This document shows, one piece after another, positions 9,122 through 16,969 of a stretch of DNA of 49,157 bases (its first letter is position 1; the number at the start of each line of letters is the position of its first letter). The stretch lies in NCBI GenBank assembly GCA_031288715.1, contig JAITQW010000024.1, positions 1 to 49,157 on the forward strand, given 5' to 3'. Source of the stretch: Lactobacillales bacterium (GTDB taxonomy: Bacteria > Bacillota > Bacilli > Lactobacillales > Streptococcaceae). The notes below the pieces were generated by a model. The model searched no databases, was not told where the DNA came from, and saw only the letters and a program-made list of their open reading frames with translations. A program made the position numbers and the translations under genes.

Positions 9122-9354
9122 AATAAAAAATAAAGTTCGCCTTTTTTTGTAATGTGCGGTAATAACATTTGATAGTTATTGATTAACCTGTTGTGAAAAG
9201 TGTTTTTTAAGTACTGGTACAACTAAAACCATCTCCTGCTTTTAAAATGCGAAAAATATATTCGAAGGAATTAATTTGAAATTCGTTTAAATAATAAAAT
9301 TAGACAGTAGCTACAAATTTTTAAATTATATAATTGGAGCTGCATAGAAAATTA

Positions 9355-9585
9355 TTAGTAAGCTATCGCTTTTTTGATACCTCTTTTTGCTAATCTTTTC
9401 ACCGTTTGTTTAAAAGTTTCCCACCCAATTGTCAAAAGAGTTGCGCTTCCAGCTGACGCTACAGAAGCTAAGATACCCAATACCGTCACAAATGTGCCTG
9501 CATGCAAAATAATATTAACAACTGCTGTCGCCGTTGCTTCTGGAACACCCAACGATGCTGCAACATTGGCTAAAAATGGATTCAT
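9355..9585 (-). CDS. Circular bacteriocin precursor, circularin A / uberolysin / AS-48 type
   Basis: A 76-residue precursor closely resembling circularin A. From Val8 onward the sequence runs VAASLGVPEATATAVVNI, with AGTFVTVLGILAS, LLTIGWETFK and the C-terminus KKAIAY, motif for motif like circularin A as I recall it. Cleavage after MNPFLAN would leave exactly 69 residues, the same as circularin A, with Val8 joined to Tyr76. Family members are cyclised head to tail, fold into a saposin-like helical bundle and permeabilise membranes of related bacteria. GGAAAGGAT upstream is a good ribosome site. It heads a minus-strand run of membrane and ABC genes. The mature boundary is inferred by homology. 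Confidence 0.92.
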   Translation of the reverse strand: MNPFLANVAASLGVPEATATAVVNIILHAGTFVTVLGILASVASAGSATLLTIGWETFKQTVKRLAKRGIKKAIAY

Positions 9586-9621
9586 AAAGAATCAATCCTT
9601 TCCACTTTTAAATTTTCATAT

Positions 9622-9655
9622 GTACAAATAGTATCATAATTATTTATCTGTTATC
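9622..9655 (-). promoter_or_regulatory. Possible promoter of the bacteriocin gene
   Basis: On the minus strand TTGTAG is followed at about 17-18 bp by TATGAT/TGATAC, roughly 40 bp before the bacteriocin ATG. The -35 box is at the edge of the decayed folD fragment. The assignment is by eye and tentative. Confidence 0.35.
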
Positions 9656-9656
9656 T

Positions 9657-9837
9657 ACAAAATATGTTAAAAACGGTACTATTATTATTGACACTGGGTT
9701 GAGATAGATCGCTCAGAAAGCGGAAAGTTAGTCGGAAATATCAAAATTTGCAATGTTGCAGAAATCACAAGCTTCCTTACCCCTGTTCCGGGACGTTGAA
9801 TCAATGAATTCGTGCTATGTGGATGGAACAATCCGTT
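9657..9837 (+). pseudogene. folD: Decayed duplicate of the folD 3' end
   Basis: This stretch aligns with bases about 6130-6306 of intact folD. Shared blocks include AAAAACGGT, TCAGAAAGCGGAAAGTTAGT and CTTCCTTACCCCTGTTCC. Most differences are G-to-A and C-to-T transitions, with small indels and stop codons, which is typical of unselected decay. It is in the same orientation as folD, so the bacteriocin cassette lies between an intact and a dead copy of the folD tail. No initiation site or complete domain is present. Confidence 0.88.
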
Positions 9838-9861
9838 GAAGTTTAAATTTCAAGCTTTATT

Positions 9862-10149
9862 CTATATTCCAAAACTATTTAACGTATCTACAACCTTCGT
9901 CAGATTACCTTTATTTCTTCCATCTTTATCCAATGGAGAAATCACTTCTAATGCATCTATTCGTACAATTAACGATCTATTTAATATCGTATGTTTATCG
10001 TTCGCAAAAATATGCAGCTCTTCCTCTAAAATATTTACACAAGCATCCTTCCAAGCAGCAAACGGCTCTTTTTCAGAATAAACTTCCTTCTTCACAAAAA
10101 CATGATCATTCAATAAATGAAAAGCAATATCATAATACTTTCCCTTCAT
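9862..10149 (-). CDS. Hypothetical protein, 95 aa
   Basis: A small soluble, mixed-charge protein of 95 residues that I do not recognise. It has no signal peptide, membrane segment or cysteine-rich motif apart from a single Cys. The ATG is preceded by AGGAGGTGAGA at ideal spacing, so translation is credible. It sits just beyond the dead folD fragment and may have been the original convergent neighbour of folD before the cassette arrived. Alternative start ATG codons two to three codons upstream are not in the same frame. Confidence 0.7.
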   Translation of the reverse strand: MKGKYYDIAFHLLNDHVFVKKEVYSEKEPFAAWKDACVNILEEELHIFANDKHTILNRSLIVRIDALEVISPLDKDGRNKGNLTKVVDTLNSFGI

Positions 10150-10404
10150 TCATTCTCACCTCCTACTTATAAAATGAACTCTACATATAGAGAAATTAAT
10201 CATCTATGATAAATTTTTATATTCATAGATTACTAATTAATTGACCTTCTTGCAATGTGCTATATTCACCAATCCAGGGGTTTGCACCCAACTTCATTCA
10301 GTCTTTACTTCACGATAAACTCCTTGTCTTTCGCTAACAATTCCTACTGCCATGCCTGTCGTGGAACTTACACCACTTAGTATTAAATCATGCAGGGTGC
10401 ACAT
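10150..10404 (-). other. Spacer with a short decayed coding-like stretch
   Basis: Between the 95-aa gene and the HU terminator there is no intact gene. At about 10290-10390 the minus strand gives a short open segment reading SGVSSTTGMAVGIVSERQG and ending in TGA; it looks protein-like but lacks a start and a recognisable family. It may be a gene fragment. The rest is AT-rich with nothing I can name. Confidence 0.3.
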
Positions 10405-10445
10405 AAAAAACAGCCAAATCAAAAATACATTCCGATTCAACTGTT
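10405..10445 (-). terminator. Rho-independent terminator after the HU gene
   Basis: On the minus strand ACAGTTGAATC pairs with GATTTGGCTGT (11 bp, three G-T pairs) and is followed by TTTTTT. Closer to the gene lies an AT-only perfect 12-bp hairpin (ATTTAAAAAATT / AATTTTTTAAAT), which may contribute to 3'-end stability. Confidence 0.7.
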
Positions 10446-10500
10446 TCCGATACATTTAAAAAATTATAGAATTTTTTAAATAAATAAAACTCAATAATTT

Positions 10501-10773
10501 TTATTTAACTGCGTCTTTCAATCCTTTTCCTGCACGGAATGCTGGGGTTTTTGAAGCTGGGATCGTAATCGCTTTTTTAGTTTGCGGGTTACGCCCTTTA
10601 CGTGCAGCACGATGACGAACTTCAAAATTTCCAAAACCTATCAATTGAACTTTCTCACCTTTTCCTAAAGTTTCTTGAATTGTTTTGAATACTGCATCTA
10701 CCGCTGCAGCAGCATCCTTCTTTGTAGTTCCTGTCTTATCTGCAACTGCATCTACTAAACCTGCTTTATTCAT
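10501..10773 (-). CDS. hup: DNA-binding protein HU
   Basis: A 90-residue histone-like HU protein, full length for the family. It starts [15 protein letters not shown], and the DNA-wrapping arm carries [20 protein letters not shown] with the Pro that intercalates into DNA, ending [10 protein letters not shown]. It bends and compacts the nucleoid as a dimer. It is a single-gene unit with its own strong promoter and terminator. A GAAAGGGTG ribosome site lies upstream. Confidence 0.97.
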   Translation of the reverse strand: MNKAGLVDAVADKTGTTKKDAAAAVDAVFKTIQETLGKGEKVQLIGFGNFEVRHRAARKGRNPQTKKAITIPASKTPAFRAGKGLKDAVK

Positions 10774-11143
10774 AAAATAAACACCCTTTCAATTTAAACT
10801 TTCAATTTAAAAAATTTGGTTAAGACAGCAGATTTCTGCCTTTCCTGAACCGATTATACCAGTAGAAAGTAACAATGCAATATAAAACTAATGATTTTAA
10901 AGTATTTTTATTGTTTTCACTAAATTTTCAAAATTTTATGCTTATTTTCAAAAAATAATCCATTTTATAAAGTTTAATATTTAATAATATAACAGATATA
11001 TAATGCTTTGTTGACTGATTTTTATATTAAATATCCTATTTCTTTCTATTTTTTACAAAAATTTTTCTATGAAAATTAGAAAACAAGAAGAAAATACTTA
11101 ATATCTCTCAAAACATATGCTCATTAGCCCTATTTCATAAAAA
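10774..11143. other. HU leader and AT-rich spacer
   Basis: The 370 bp between HU and mutL hold the HU promoter and an ~80-nt 5' leader. The leader contains a small hairpin (GCAGA-AA-TCTGC) and two copies of TTTAAATTGAAAG before the start codon. The part from 10890 to 11143 is very AT-rich. I see no gene in it and no clear mutL terminator. Confidence 0.5.
10853..10880 (-). promoter_or_regulatory. HU promoter with extended -10
   Basis: On the minus strand TTGCAT is separated by 16 bp from a perfect TATAAT, which is preceded by TGG (extended -10). This predicts a strong sigma-A promoter, fitting the abundance of HU. Confidence 0.8.
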
Positions 11144-13180
11144 TTAATCTTCTACATCTCCAAACGCCACATGCACATCTTGAATCCGCTTGAACATTTT
11201 TTCTATATCTTTATTACTAAAAGAAATCAAAGTAGGACGACCATGAGGGCAATTAAATGGATTTTGACAATTCGCCAAATCAGACAACAATGCCCTTGCT
11301 TCTTCTGGTGATAATGCATGATTTGCCTTAATAGAGCGCTTACAACTCATCAAGATCGCTACATCTTCACGAAATTCTTTTACACTAACCTTACCTGTAG
11401 CCAAAAATAAATCAAGCATTTCACGCACCACAAACTCCTCTTGCCCTTTAGGATACCACATCGGATGTCTGCGCAATACAAAAGAATTTTCTCCATAACG
11501 CTCCAAAAAAATTCCAACCTGTTGCAATAATTCTTTACTTTCCTGAATAATAAGCATATCATTAAATGGATAATCCAAAATAATCGGCAGCAACAACTCT
11601 TGAAAATCATTACTTGCCTTCCCCATCTCTTCTCGATAATACTCATATTTCACGCGCTCTTGTGCAGCATGCTGATCAATAATATAAAATCCATCTTGTC
11701 CCTGAGCAAATAAATATGTCCCGTGCATTTGACCAAAATATTCAATGTCAGGAAATTTATTCCCCTCTATTTTATCAATAGCTTTTTTTGATTTTTCCAA
11801 TCCAGCATTTTCTTTTTTCTCAAAATCTCTCTCTTCTAATTTTACAAATTCCATATCTTTTTTTATATCAACCAATGAATCTGTTTCTTCTATTTCCGAT
11901 ATCTCCTCCTTCACAAAAGCCATACTCTTATCTATTGCGAAAAATTGACCACTATCTTCATCATAAACGAGTTTTGTCTCTCTCTCCTCTTTTTCAATTT
12001 CATCAAGTTTAGGAGATAAATTTTGCATCCTTACATAGGGTTTAGCATTCAAAGAAGAAGATTTTTTAACAAAAGATTGCGAAATTTCTGTACTTTTTTC
12101 ACGAGAAGAAAGAGATAGATTCATTTGATGATGCTCTTGAGCAGAAATTTTGTTGCGTTTAAATGATAAATTTTCTGCACCGTCAGGAATCAACTGCTCT
12201 TTCGACAATGCTTCACTTACCGCACACGTAATTAATGCCATTAATTCTTTCTCTTTAGACAAGCGAACTTCCAATTTTGCTGGATGAACATTCACATCCA
12301 CCAACAAAGGATCTGTTTGGATAAAAAGAGTCGCAATTGGAAAACGCCCAACCATAAGTTTTGAACCATATCCTTCCAATAATGCACGATTCAGCAGAAA
12401 ATTCCTTATATAACGCCCATTAATCAAAATCGAAATGTATTTCTTATTTTTCCTGCTAAGCTCCGGCTTCGATATATAACCTGCAAGTTCTACATCTAAA
12501 TCAGATGCTTTCAAAGAAATCATTTTCTTCGCACTCGCAATTCCGTAAATTCCAGCTAATGCCGCTTTTAAATCACCATTTCCCACTGTTTCAAACACTT
12601 TTTTTCCATCATGAATCAAACGAAAAGAAATTTCTGGATGACTAAGAGATAAACGATGAACCATTTCACTAATTACAGAAAATTCAGTTTGCAAAGACCT
12701 CATATATTTCAAGCGAGCAGGAGTATTATAAAATAAATTCTCAACAGTAATCTTTGTCCCTTTTCGCAATGGAGCAGGAGACTGTCTTTCTATTTTTCCA
12801 CCTTTCAAATGAACAAAACTACCTACATCTTCACCTACTACTGCTGTCTCCAAAAAAACATCAGAAACAGAAGCAATTGAAGGCAAAGCTTCTCCTCTAA
12901 ATCCAAGAGTTCGAACCCTAAACAAATCATCTATATTTTGAATCTTACTCGTAGCATGCTGCTTGAATGCCATCAAAACATCATCTTTAGAAATTCCTTC
13001 TCCATCATCAATTACTTGAATTTTCGCAAGTCCAGCCCCTTCCAAGTTAATTTCGATTTTGGTGCTCCCTGCATCCATAGAATTCTCAAGCAATTCTTTC
13101 ACTACCGAAGCCGGACGTTCAACTACTTCCCCTGCAGCAATTTGATTCGCTAATTGTTCACCTAATTCTTGTATTTTCAT
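11144..13180 (-). CDS. mutL: DNA mismatch repair protein MutL
   Basis: MutL couples MutS mismatch recognition to strand incision. The N-terminal GHKL ATPase shows LLENSMDAG, DDGEGI and HATSKI, then RGEALPSI. The C-terminal domain carries the endonuclease motif DQHAAQERVKYE and the zinc-site motif CPHGRPT, so this is a nicking MutL as in other Gram-positives. The linker between about residues 340 and 480 is low in conservation and charged. It starts 3 bp after the mutS stop with GGGGAG as ribosome site, so the two are co-translated. Length (678 aa) is normal. Confidence 0.97.
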   Translation of the reverse strand: MKIQELGEQLANQIAAGEVVERPASVVKELLENSMDAGSTKIEINLEGAGLAKIQVIDDGEGISKDDVLMAFKQHATSKIQNIDDLFRVRTLGFRGEALPSIASVSDVFLETAVVGEDVGSFVHLKGGKIERQSPAPLRKGTKITVENLFYNTPARLKYMRSLQTEFSVISEMVHRLSLSHPEISFRLIHDGKKVFETVGNGDLKAALAGIYGIASAKKMISLKASDLDVELAGYISKPELSRKNKKYISILINGRYIRNFLLNRALLEGYGSKLMVGRFPIATLFIQTDPLLVDVNVHPAKLEVRLSKEKELMALITCAVSEALSKEQLIPDGAENLSFKRNKISAQEHHQMNLSLSSREKSTEISQSFVKKSSSLNAKPYVRMQNLSPKLDEIEKEERETKLVYDEDSGQFFAIDKSMAFVKEEISEIEETDSLVDIKKDMEFVKLEERDFEKKENAGLEKSKKAIDKIEGNKFPDIEYFGQMHGTYLFAQGQDGFYIIDQHAAQERVKYEYYREEMGKASNDFQELLLPIILDYPFNDMLIIQESKELLQQVGIFLERYGENSFVLRRHPMWYPKGQEEFVVREMLDLFLATGKVSVKEFREDVAILMSCKRSIKANHALSPEEARALLSDLANCQNPFNCPHGRPTLISFSNKDIEKMFKRIQDVHVAFGDVED

Positions 13181-13183
13181 AGG

Positions 13184-15763
13184 CTACTCCCCTAATTTTT
13201 CTTTCAAATTAGACAAAATTTTCAAGGCCTCTATCGGATTCGTCATTAAAATGTCCAACTGTCGTAAACACTCTAGAACTGCATCTTCACTCTGACTTTT
13301 TTGTGTCTCAAAAAAGCTCTCATCTTCCTCTACCAAATAGCTATTACCATTAGAATTTATCAATATTTCTTCATTTCTTGATCCCATCTTTTCCAATACT
13401 TGCAACACTTCCTCAGCTCGATTCAATAAAACTTTTGGTAATCCTGCAATCTTAGCTACATGAATTCCATAACTCTTATCAGCAGCACCTTTTTTAATCT
13501 TATGAAGAAATACAAGTTCACCCTCTTGCTCAATCGCACCAACGTGAATATTTTCCAAGCCAGCAAGATCTTCCGCCAAAGAGGTCAACTCATGATAATG
13601 TGTAGAAAACAACGTTTTCGCTCCAACATATTGATGAATATGCTCAATAATTGCCTGCGCTAACGCCATACCATCATAGGTTGCTGTTCCACGTCCAAGC
13701 TCATCAAACAAAATCAAACTTTGATGCGTTGCCTTAGACAAAGCCAAGTTTGCTTCCATCATTTCTATCATGAATGTCGATTGCCCTGAAGCCAAGTCAT
13801 CACTCGCTCCAATTCTTGTGAAAATTTGATCAAAAATTGGTAACTTGGCTGATTTCGCTGGAACAAACGATCCAATCTGAGCCATTACCACCATTAAAGC
13901 AAATTGACGCATATAGGTAGATTTTCCTGACATATTTGGCCCAGTAAGCAACAAAATCTGCGTCTTTTCACTCATTTCAATGCTATTAGGTATATATTCC
14001 TGCTCTCCTAGCACTTTCTCAACTACAGGATGACGCCCATCCTCAATTTTTACTTCTTGCCCACCTCCAAAAATTTCCGGTTGCACATAATGATATCGCT
14101 CAGCCACACTTGCCAAACTTTGCAAAACATCAATATCGCTAATTGCTTTGCCTAGTTGTTGCAAATGCTCAATATATTCCTCAACCTGTGCTCTGACATC
14201 CAAAAACAATTCATATTCTAATTCAACTGATTTCTCCGTTGCCTCTAAAATAGTCGATTGCAATTCTTCCAATTCTTGCGTACCAAAACGATCCGCATTC
14301 TTTAAAGTAGCTTTCCTAAAATATCGCTCTTTTGGCACAAAAGACAAATTGGAGTTTGTTACATGAAAATAGTACCCATCCTTGCGATTGTAATCAATGC
14401 GCAAATTTTTAATTCCTGTCAATTGACGTTCTTTTTGTTCTAATTCTAAAATCCAATGCGAACCATTCTTCAATGCTTTACGATAACGATCTAGCTCCTC
14501 ATTGTAACCTTCCTTGATAATTCCGCCTTCTTTGATAGCTATAGGCGCTTCATCATCAATCGCATTTACAATCAATTCCTGTAACTCTTGATTGGGCATT
14601 AAATTAGTTAGCAAAGATTTAAATTCCCCTGAATCAATCAATCCTAAAATAGTCCTAATTCGAGGAATTTGCAAAAGTGAATGATGTAATTGTAACAACT
14701 CACGTGGATTAATCGTTCCAAACGACACACGAGCTGCCAAACGTTCTAAATCATATACACCCTTTAAACTTTCTTGCAAATCAGCTCGTTCAAAAAAATT
14801 CTGAAGCAAACACGAAATCATCGCTTGACGAGCTGAGATTTCTGATACAGAAATAAGTGGACGCATGATCCATTCTCGTAATCTACGACCTCCCATAGCT
14901 GTCTTCGTCTCATCCAACAGCCATAAAAGCGATCCATGCTTTTTCCCTGATCTAAAAGATTTTATTAATTCCAAATGGATCCTAGAAGAATGATCCATCT
15001 TTAAAAAATGCTCAACCTGATAGAATTTTGCTTTCTGCAAGTGGCCTAAATTTCGTTTTTGTGTCACCTGCAAATACGTCAATAATTTTTTTGCTACCTC
15101 AATAGAAGATGGAGTACATAAATCTTGTATTAAAAAATTAGTTTCCGCATTTTCTAGCATTTCAAATTGCTCTGAAAAAACTAGCTGAAGGCGCTGTTTT
15201 AAATTTTTCCTTAAATTCTCTGAAATCGGAGAAGCAAGAACCATCTCCTTGGTTTGCAAGACACAAGCTTCATTAAGAACCTCTTCTTCCGTGGAAAGTT
15301 CGCTAACTTTAAATTCCCCAGTGGATAGATCTGTATAGGCAAAACCAAAACGAGCGCCTGTCATTAATACCGCACATAAATAATTATTTGCCTTTTCCTT
15401 AATATCTTTTCCAGACATCATTGTTCCTGGAGTAATTACCTGTACCACTTCACGTCTAACCACTCCTTTTGTCTGTTTTAAATCCTTCATCTGTTCTGCA
15501 ATAGCTACCTTAAATCCAAGCTCCACTAAAGTATCAATATAATTTTGCACAGCATGATGCGGGACTCCCGCCATAGGAATCGGATTTTCTGAATTTTTAT
15601 TCCGACTTGTTAGCGTCAATTCCAACAATTGTGCTGCTTTTACTGCATCCTCATAAAACAGTTCATAAAAATCGCCCATTCGAAATAACAAAAATGCATC
15701 TTGATATTGCATTTTCAATTCCAAATATTGTTGCATTCCCGGACTTAATTTTTCTTGATTCAA
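13184..15763 (-). CDS. mutS: DNA mismatch repair protein MutS
   Basis: MutS binds mispairs and small loops as a dimer. The mismatch-wedge motif near the N-terminus is FRMGDFYELF, with the Phe-x-Glu element. The C-terminal ATPase has Walker A TGPNMSGKST, the FMIEMMEANLAL region and FDELGRGT (Walker B), followed by FSTHYHEL. It starts with TTG at 15763, seven bases after AAGGAAG, which fixes the start. Length (859 aa) is normal. It is followed by mutL 3 bp later. Confidence 0.97.
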   Translation of the reverse strand: MNQEKLSPGMQQYLELKMQYQDAFLLFRMGDFYELFYEDAVKAAQLLELTLTSRNKNSENPIPMAGVPHHAVQNYIDTLVELGFKVAIAEQMKDLKQTKGVVRREVVQVITPGTMMSGKDIKEKANNYLCAVLMTGARFGFAYTDLSTGEFKVSELSTEEEVLNEACVLQTKEMVLASPISENLRKNLKQRLQLVFSEQFEMLENAETNFLIQDLCTPSSIEVAKKLLTYLQVTQKRNLGHLQKAKFYQVEHFLKMDHSSRIHLELIKSFRSGKKHGSLLWLLDETKTAMGGRRLREWIMRPLISVSEISARQAMISCLLQNFFERADLQESLKGVYDLERLAARVSFGTINPRELLQLHHSLLQIPRIRTILGLIDSGEFKSLLTNLMPNQELQELIVNAIDDEAPIAIKEGGIIKEGYNEELDRYRKALKNGSHWILELEQKERQLTGIKNLRIDYNRKDGYYFHVTNSNLSFVPKERYFRKATLKNADRFGTQELEELQSTILEATEKSVELEYELFLDVRAQVEEYIEHLQQLGKAISDIDVLQSLASVAERYHYVQPEIFGGGQEVKIEDGRHPVVEKVLGEQEYIPNSIEMSEKTQILLLTGPNMSGKSTYMRQFALMVVMAQIGSFVPAKSAKLPIFDQIFTRIGASDDLASGQSTFMIEMMEANLALSKATHQSLILFDELGRGTATYDGMALAQAIIEHIHQYVGAKTLFSTHYHELTSLAEDLAGLENIHVGAIEQEGELVFLHKIKKGAADKSYGIHVAKIAGLPKVLLNRAEEVLQVLEKMGSRNEEILINSNGNSYLVEEDESFFETQKSQSEDAVLECLRQLDILMTNPIEALKILSNLKEKLGE

Positions 15764-15891
15764 CGCGACACTTCCTTACTTAATCTTTTCATATTTGTGA
15801 TTTGCCTATAAATCGAGCTTAACACAATAAACTTTCAAGTAAAATTTTTTTTAATATTAGATTTTATAAAGATTTGGATGACAATCACTTA

Positions 15892-16269
15892 TCAAAAGAA
15901 TTTCAAAAATCGAATAACAACCAACCCAATCGTCAAGCAGGGAATAAACGGAATTCGCTCACCACGAAACCGTATCATTCCCAATAAAATTCCAACAAAT
16001 GAGGCAATCATAACAATCTTGATTAAATCAAACATTGCTAGATAGCCACTCCACCAAGCAAGCAAATAAAAATCGGCTGCCCCTATTCCAATTTTTTGAT
16101 ACTCCGCAAGAATTCCCAATGCAATAAAAATCAAAATCCACAAAGAAAAATAAGGATGCCAAATAAACATCGGTAAGCCACACAATAAGAAATTCTTAAC
16201 TGTAAGCATACATGTTCGCCAATCTTCAACTGAAAGAAAAATTGCTGTCCCAATTAACCAAAACCACAT
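15892..16269 (-). CDS. Small A24-type prepilin peptidase-like membrane protein
   Basis: A 125-residue protein of five or six hydrophobic segments. It resembles the catalytic half of A24 prepilin peptidases (ComC/PilD): an early Asp in SVEDWRT, then IGIGAADFYLL matching the GxGD active-site region, and RIPFIPCLTIG near the C-terminus. The second motif reads GAAD rather than GxGD, so activity needs checking. The N-terminal methyltransferase-like half of full-length PilD is absent. It may process competence pseudopilins (comF genes are nearby) or be a degenerate remnant. AAGGTGGG about 10 bases upstream of the ATG is a fair ribosome site. A repeat (16302-16350) lies just upstream. Confidence 0.68.
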   Translation of the reverse strand: MWFWLIGTAIFLSVEDWRTCMLTVKNFLLCGLPMFIWHPYFSLWILIFIALGILAEYQKIGIGAADFYLLAWWSGYLAMFDLIKIVMIASFVGILLGMIRFRGERIPFIPCLTIGLVVIRFLKFF

Positions 16270-16301
16270 TTTAAATTATCCCACCTTAAAACCTATTAAA
16301 A

Positions 16302-16350
16302 ATCTCGGAGCTCAAAAATTTATTTCATTATAGATCTTGAGCAAATTCTG
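16302..16350. repeat. Dispersed 45-50-bp repeat, copy A
   Basis: One of three copies in this window, the others being 43806-43858 (same orientation) and 36684-36732 (opposite). All share TCTCGGAGCTCAAAAATT, then an ATTTnATTA core, then AGATnTTGnGCA. The outer parts GCTCAA and TTGAGC are inverted, so it can fold as a hairpin. Here it lies upstream of the A24-peptidase-like gene. Confidence 0.75.
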
Positions 16351-16471
16351 AAAATTTATCTTAATTAGCTCTATAAATAAATTACGCAAAATTTTAAAAA
16401 ACAAGATATTTATCTTACAAATACTTTAAATTAGGTATTTTAAAATTACTAGAATTCAATTCCTTGAAAAC

Positions 16472-16518
16472 TTAGGTTAATCGGAGTAACCTAATGATTA
16501 CAAAATAACAAGTATAAT
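16472..16518 (+). promoter_or_regulatory. DtxR-like dyad and promoter of the DUF960 gene
   Basis: TTAGGTTA (16472-16479) and TAACCTAA (16487-16494) are perfect inverted half-sites separated by 7 bp. The half-sites equal those of the DtxR/IdeR consensus, but that consensus has a 3-bp centre. A perfect TATAAT follows at 16513-16518, so the dyad covers the -35 position, where a regulator could act. No good -35 box is seen. Confidence 0.5.
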
Positions 16519-16553
16519 TATTTACATGAAATAAACAGAGGGGAGAGAGACCC

Positions 16554-16880
16554 ATGGCTACAACTTTTTCAAAAAATAGAAATCGTTTTGCTTCTTTTGG
16601 AACTATATCGAATCTACCATCAGAAATCATTGACAGTCTTTGGATAATAATTGATTTAGATTTAAAAGGAACAGTTGCTTTGCAGGAACTAATAACATTT
16701 AATTTAACAAACAATCATGGAAAACTAACCGTTCATTTTTCACAAGATGATGCTAGCATTGAAATGGGAATTGATCTTCCTTTTAAATATTCAGAAAATT
16801 TTCCAAATACCATCTATGCTTTTGATGATGGAAATAATCAAACCCTTCTATTACCAGAAGAAATCAATCAACATAAATAA
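16554..16880 (+). CDS. DUF960 family protein
   Basis: A 108-residue soluble protein. RFASFGTISNLPSEIIDSLW followed by an LQELITFNL stretch fits the DUF960 family, common in enterococci, streptococci and lactobacilli, with no established function. The gene has a clear AGAGGGGAGAG ribosome site, its own promoter region with an inverted repeat, and a terminator, so it is a monocistronic unit. It is one of the few plus-strand genes here. Confidence 0.75.
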   Translation: MATTFSKNRNRFASFGTISNLPSEIIDSLWIIIDLDLKGTVALQELITFNLTNNHGKLTVHFSQDDASIEMGIDLPFKYSENFPNTIYAFDDGNNQTLLLPEEINQHK

Positions 16881-16906
16881 AAGATGATCTATGTTCCGCT
16901 AAAGCA

Positions 16907-16950
16907 AAATCCGAGCAACTTGATCATAGCTGCTCGGATTTTATTTTCTT
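16907..16950. terminator. Bidirectional terminator between DUF960 gene and small peptide gene
   Basis: AAATCCGAGCA and TGCTCGGATTT form an 11-bp perfect stem, followed by TTTATTTTC on the plus strand and TTTTGC on the minus strand. It sits between the two convergent genes and can serve both. Confidence 0.85.
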
Positions 16951-16969
16951 ATTTCTATGTATTCAAAGG

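Noticed and set aside
9374-9631. 85-codon plus-strand frame over the bacteriocin gene
   Set aside because: It is the antisense shadow of the bacteriocin gene with no ribosome site.
10441-10500. AT-only hairpin after HU as the main terminator
   Set aside because: It contains no G-C pairs; the G-C-bearing hairpin with a T-run at 10405-10445 is a better terminator.
16472-16714. 80-codon minus-strand frame opposite the DUF960 gene
   Set aside because: It overlaps a better-supported gene, has no ribosome site and its composition is that of a reversed coding sequence.
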